8,987 bases of DNA from Lachnospiraceae bacterium (GTDB lineage Bacteria; Bacillota; Clostridia; Lachnospirales; Lachnospiraceae), in assembly GCA_017463035.1 (NCBI GenBank), contig JAFTPY010000279.1:1-8987 (forward strand), read 5' to 3'. Shown here piece after piece: positions 7,599 to 8,987 of this stretch; within the stretch, counting starts at the first letter, position 1; each line of letters begins with the position of its first letter. Below the pieces are notes generated by a model. That model was not told where the DNA came from and did no database searches. It saw only the letters and a program-made list of their open reading frames with translations. The position numbers were made by a program, and so were the translations under genes.

Positions 7599-8135
7599 CT
7601 ATTCATAAAACTGCAACGCATACAGCACCGCCAAAATCGACACTCCGTCCTTCGTTCCGTTTGTCCGCATCAATTCCAGATACTCCTCTTTTGTAAACCA
7701 TCGCTTACTACTGATTTCGTCCGTATCCAGTATCTGATTTTCCGCAGAAACTCGCGCTGCAAACACATGAACAAGGGCATCCGACATGCCGTTGCACGGA
7801 TTCTGACTGCACAAGAACTTTAAGTCCCTCAACTCACAGCCGGTCTCTTCCTTCGCTTCCCGCTCTGCTGCCGCCTCGACATCCTCACCCGGCTCAATTT
7901 TCCCGGCAGGGATTTCCCATTCCAAATGTCCTACCGTGTACCTGCGGTTATGGATAAACAAAATGTCATCTTTCTCGTTAAAAATCACCACCGCAACCGC
8001 TTCCTTCGGATAGTGAATCTGATGATACTTTTCGATAATATAGCCGCTGGGAAGGCGAACTTTATCGGTGTATAAACAAACATGGTCACTCTCGTAAATT
8101 GTGGTCCGCTCTAAGCGTGTAGGCATCTGTTCCAT
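7599..8135 (-). CDS. Nudix hydrolase, ADP-ribose pyrophosphatase-like
   Basis: The product has 178 residues and is a soluble enzyme. A complete Nudix box (G-x5-E-x7-R-E-x2-E-E-x-G) spans residues 78-100, from Gly78 through Glu84 and Arg92-Glu93 to Glu96-Glu97 and Gly99; the glutamates bind the catalytic metal. The preceding WEIPAGKIEPGE and the later NPCNGMSDALVHVF segment resemble the NudF-type ADP-ribose pyrophosphatases (COG0494), which split ADP-ribose into AMP and ribose 5-phosphate. Exact substrate specificity cannot be read from sequence. An N-terminal strand region (ERTTIYESDHVCLYTDKVRL) is also typical of that group. I chose the ATG at 8133-8135 because AAAGGAG (8142-8148) lies six bases upstream. 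A longer TTG start at 8162 would overlap the previous gene and swallow that site. It lies 16 bases after the membrane-protein gene. Confidence 0.92.
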   Translation of the reverse strand: MEQMPTRLERTTIYESDHVCLYTDKVRLPSGYIIEKYHQIHYPKEAVAVVIFNEKDDILFIHNRRYTVGHLEWEIPAGKIEPGEDVEAAAEREAKEETGCELRDLKFLCSQNPCNGMSDALVHVFAARVSAENQILDTDEISSKRWFTKEEYLELMRTNGTKDGVSILAVLYALQFYE

Positions 8136-8141
8136 AAAAAG

Positions 8142-8148
8142 CTCCTTT
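8142..8148 (-). promoter_or_regulatory. Shine-Dalgarno site deciding the start of the Nudix gene
   Basis: AAAGGAG sits six bases before the ATG at 8135. It lies within the alternative TTG-initiated extension from 8162 and so supports the shorter start. Confidence 0.75.
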
Positions 8149-8151
8149 CTT

Positions 8152-8910
8152 TTATCTCTCAAAGTACATCATAATCAATCCTACTATTGGAATTACAGTA
8201 AAACAAAATCCAAGTCCGTAAGTAAACTTTCTAAGCTTCCCGGAACGTATCGGTTCAAAAATCTCATCCATGGTTTCCGTATCCACATAAAGCTCACGCT
8301 TCTCCCCCTCCTGTGGATTGGCATACCCGGAAAACGTTTTTTCCGCAACACAATACTCCTCTTCTCCAAAGTAAAATTTATAAATCGGAGCATGCACCCT
8401 GTGTCCTCCCCGTGAAGAAGAAAACTTTGTTGCAAATCCGCAACACTCCCCAAACACTCTTACGGTACAGTATCGCCTTTTTCTGCTCGGTTCGGTAATT
8501 GCATAGAAAAGCAATCCGACTCCTATACTCAAAAGCAGAAGCATCGCAAAAAGTAACGCATACTTCATAACAAATGCTTTTACCCATGCAGGGTCTTTTC
8601 TTAGCATCGTCCCGCACAAAACCATAACGATACCGATGATACACGTGATAATCGGCAACAAAAAATTACGCTTTCGTTCTTTTTCGAACTCTCTCGTAAA
8701 CATTACGATATCAATTACCAAAAGAAATGCGCCCCCAATGATTGTCGCAAGCCAATAAATATGCTTTACGAACGCAAGCATAAATCCTACAATGAGCACA
8801 ATAACTACCAATGTAAGAAAACTGTCTACAACTACCTTTAGCAACGACTCTCTTTTCTTCTGATTCTTCGTTCCAAACTCGTTATTAATTGTATACTCTC
8901 CACATATCAA
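8152..8910 (-). CDS. Multi-pass membrane protein with DUF3592-like segment
   Basis: The product has up to 252 residues, depending on the start. Five hydrophobic segments are visible at about 25-48, 51-71, 83-103, 116-138 and 230-249. Between the fourth and fifth lies a soluble stretch (about 141-228) reading CTVRVFGECCGFATKF, then APIYKFYFGEEEYCVAE, then GEKRELYVD. This resembles the C..V.G....P.Y.F...G..Y.......G....IYV.P pattern of DUF3592-type membrane proteins of unknown function. The soluble part contains Cys148, Cys156, Cys157 and Cys187. The start is unusual: there is no in-frame ATG near the front. A TTG at 8908-8910 overlaps the preceding gene's TGA as TTGA, an arrangement seen in coupled genes, but the best-spaced ribosome site (AAGGA, 8911-8915) suits an out-of-frame ATG at 8903-8905. 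An ATT at 8887-8889, six bases after GGAGAG, is another possible start. The gene is real; its first residues and its function are uncertain. Confidence 0.75.
   Translation of the reverse strand: MICGEYTINNEFGTKNQKKRESLLKVVVDSFLTLVVIVLIVGFMLAFVKHIYWLATIIGGAFLLVIDIVMFTREFEKERKRNFLLPIITCIIGIVMVLCGTMLRKDPAWVKAFVMKYALLFAMLLLLSIGVGLLFYAITEPSRKRRYCTVRVFGECCGFATKFSSSRGGHRVHAPIYKFYFGEEEYCVAEKTFSGYANPQEGEKRELYVDTETMDEIFEPIRSGKLRKFTYGLGFCFTVIPIVGLIMMYFER
8885..8905 (-). other. Possible six-codon minicistron at the membrane-protein start
   Basis: The sequence ATG...TAA encodes only MWRVYN. It has a well-placed AAGGA (8911-8915) five bases upstream and sits between the previous gene's stop and the body of the membrane-protein frame. 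It may be a chance ATG, a short leader, or the remains of a true ATG start separated from the main frame by a one-base change. It is recorded because it bears directly on where the membrane protein begins. Confidence 0.25.
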
Positions 8911-8987
8911 TCCTTATCCCATATAAGTTTTTCCGGAGAACACCAACCGGTCACAAAATCTAACGTATCCGCAATAAAATTATAAGA
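8907..8987 (-). CDS. C-terminal end of an unidentified upstream gene (partial)
   Basis: The frame is open from the right edge for 26 codons and ends in TGA at 8907-8909. The residues (SYNFIADTLDFVTG, ending in SPEKLIWDKD) look like ordinary protein. The TGA overlaps the TTG of the next gene as TTGA, which fits the tight spacing of the rest of the cluster. The other two minus-strand frames are less convincing here: one contains a stop right before the TTG. Too little is visible to name a family. Confidence 0.6.
   Translation of the reverse strand, partial: SYNFIADTLDFVTGWCSPEKLIWDKD

Noticed and set aside
8136..8162. TTG-initiated, nine-residue longer version of the Nudix protein
   Set aside because: It overlaps the membrane-protein gene and encodes the ribosome site AAAGGAG that fits the ATG at 8135.
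8193..8644. Minus-strand frames of 86 and 88 codons within the membrane-protein gene
   Set aside because: They are out-of-frame shadows of the membrane-protein gene. The main frame has clear transmembrane segments, whereas these show none.
1..8987. CRISPR array, tRNA/rRNA gene, insertion sequence or long repeats
   Set aside because: The window is almost fully coding with gaps of at most 21 bases. I saw no regularly spaced repeats, transposase motifs or inverted terminal repeats.

Overview
The window is a tightly packed, single-strand gene cluster. All eight genes lie on the minus strand, so they read from right to left. Strong AGGAGG-type ribosome binding sites, the moderate GC content (mid to high 40s by eye), the codon use and the protein families suggest a Firmicute, most likely a Clostridia/Lachnospiraceae-type organism. 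The taxonomic call is an inference from style; there is no marker gene.

Layout in transcription order: (1) the last 26 codons of an unidentified gene at the right edge (8907-8987); (2) a five-helix membrane protein with a DUF3592-like soluble segment (8152-8910), joined to the gene before it by a TTGA overlap; (3) a Nudix hydrolase of the ADP-ribose pyrophosphatase type (7599-8135); (4) an HD-domain phosphohydrolase of the YfbR/HDDC2 type (7020-7577); (5) a small HbpS/GlcG-like 'haem-degrading' domain protein (6599-7018); (6) a 139-residue protein of no named function whose sequence pattern looks like a ubiquitin-like beta-grasp fold with a helical insertion (6164-6583); (7) a giant 1727-residue DUF4132-family protein (972-6155); (8) a 37-kDa nucleoid-associated protein (NA37/YejK family), cut by the left edge (1-959). 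Intergenic gaps are 1 to 21 bases. No terminator or convincing promoter is visible, so the whole window can be read as part of one transcript. There is no gene-free stretch over 300 bases: the first 959 bases are entirely the open-ended NA37 gene.

The first half of the cluster (Nudix, HD, HbpS-like) looks like small-molecule and nucleotide housekeeping. The second half is the less understood part: the small beta-grasp-like protein and the DUF4132 giant are translationally coupled, because the giant's Shine-Dalgarno sequence overlaps the small gene's stop codon. A nucleoid-associated protein follows directly. DUF4132 proteins have no established biochemical role. In E. coli the family member YehI is encoded near a MoxR-type AAA+ ATPase (YehL), a VWA protein (YehP) and a SWIM-domain protein (YehQ). 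Whether such partners lie beyond the left edge cannot be seen here. This trio is the best candidate for an undescribed system in the window.
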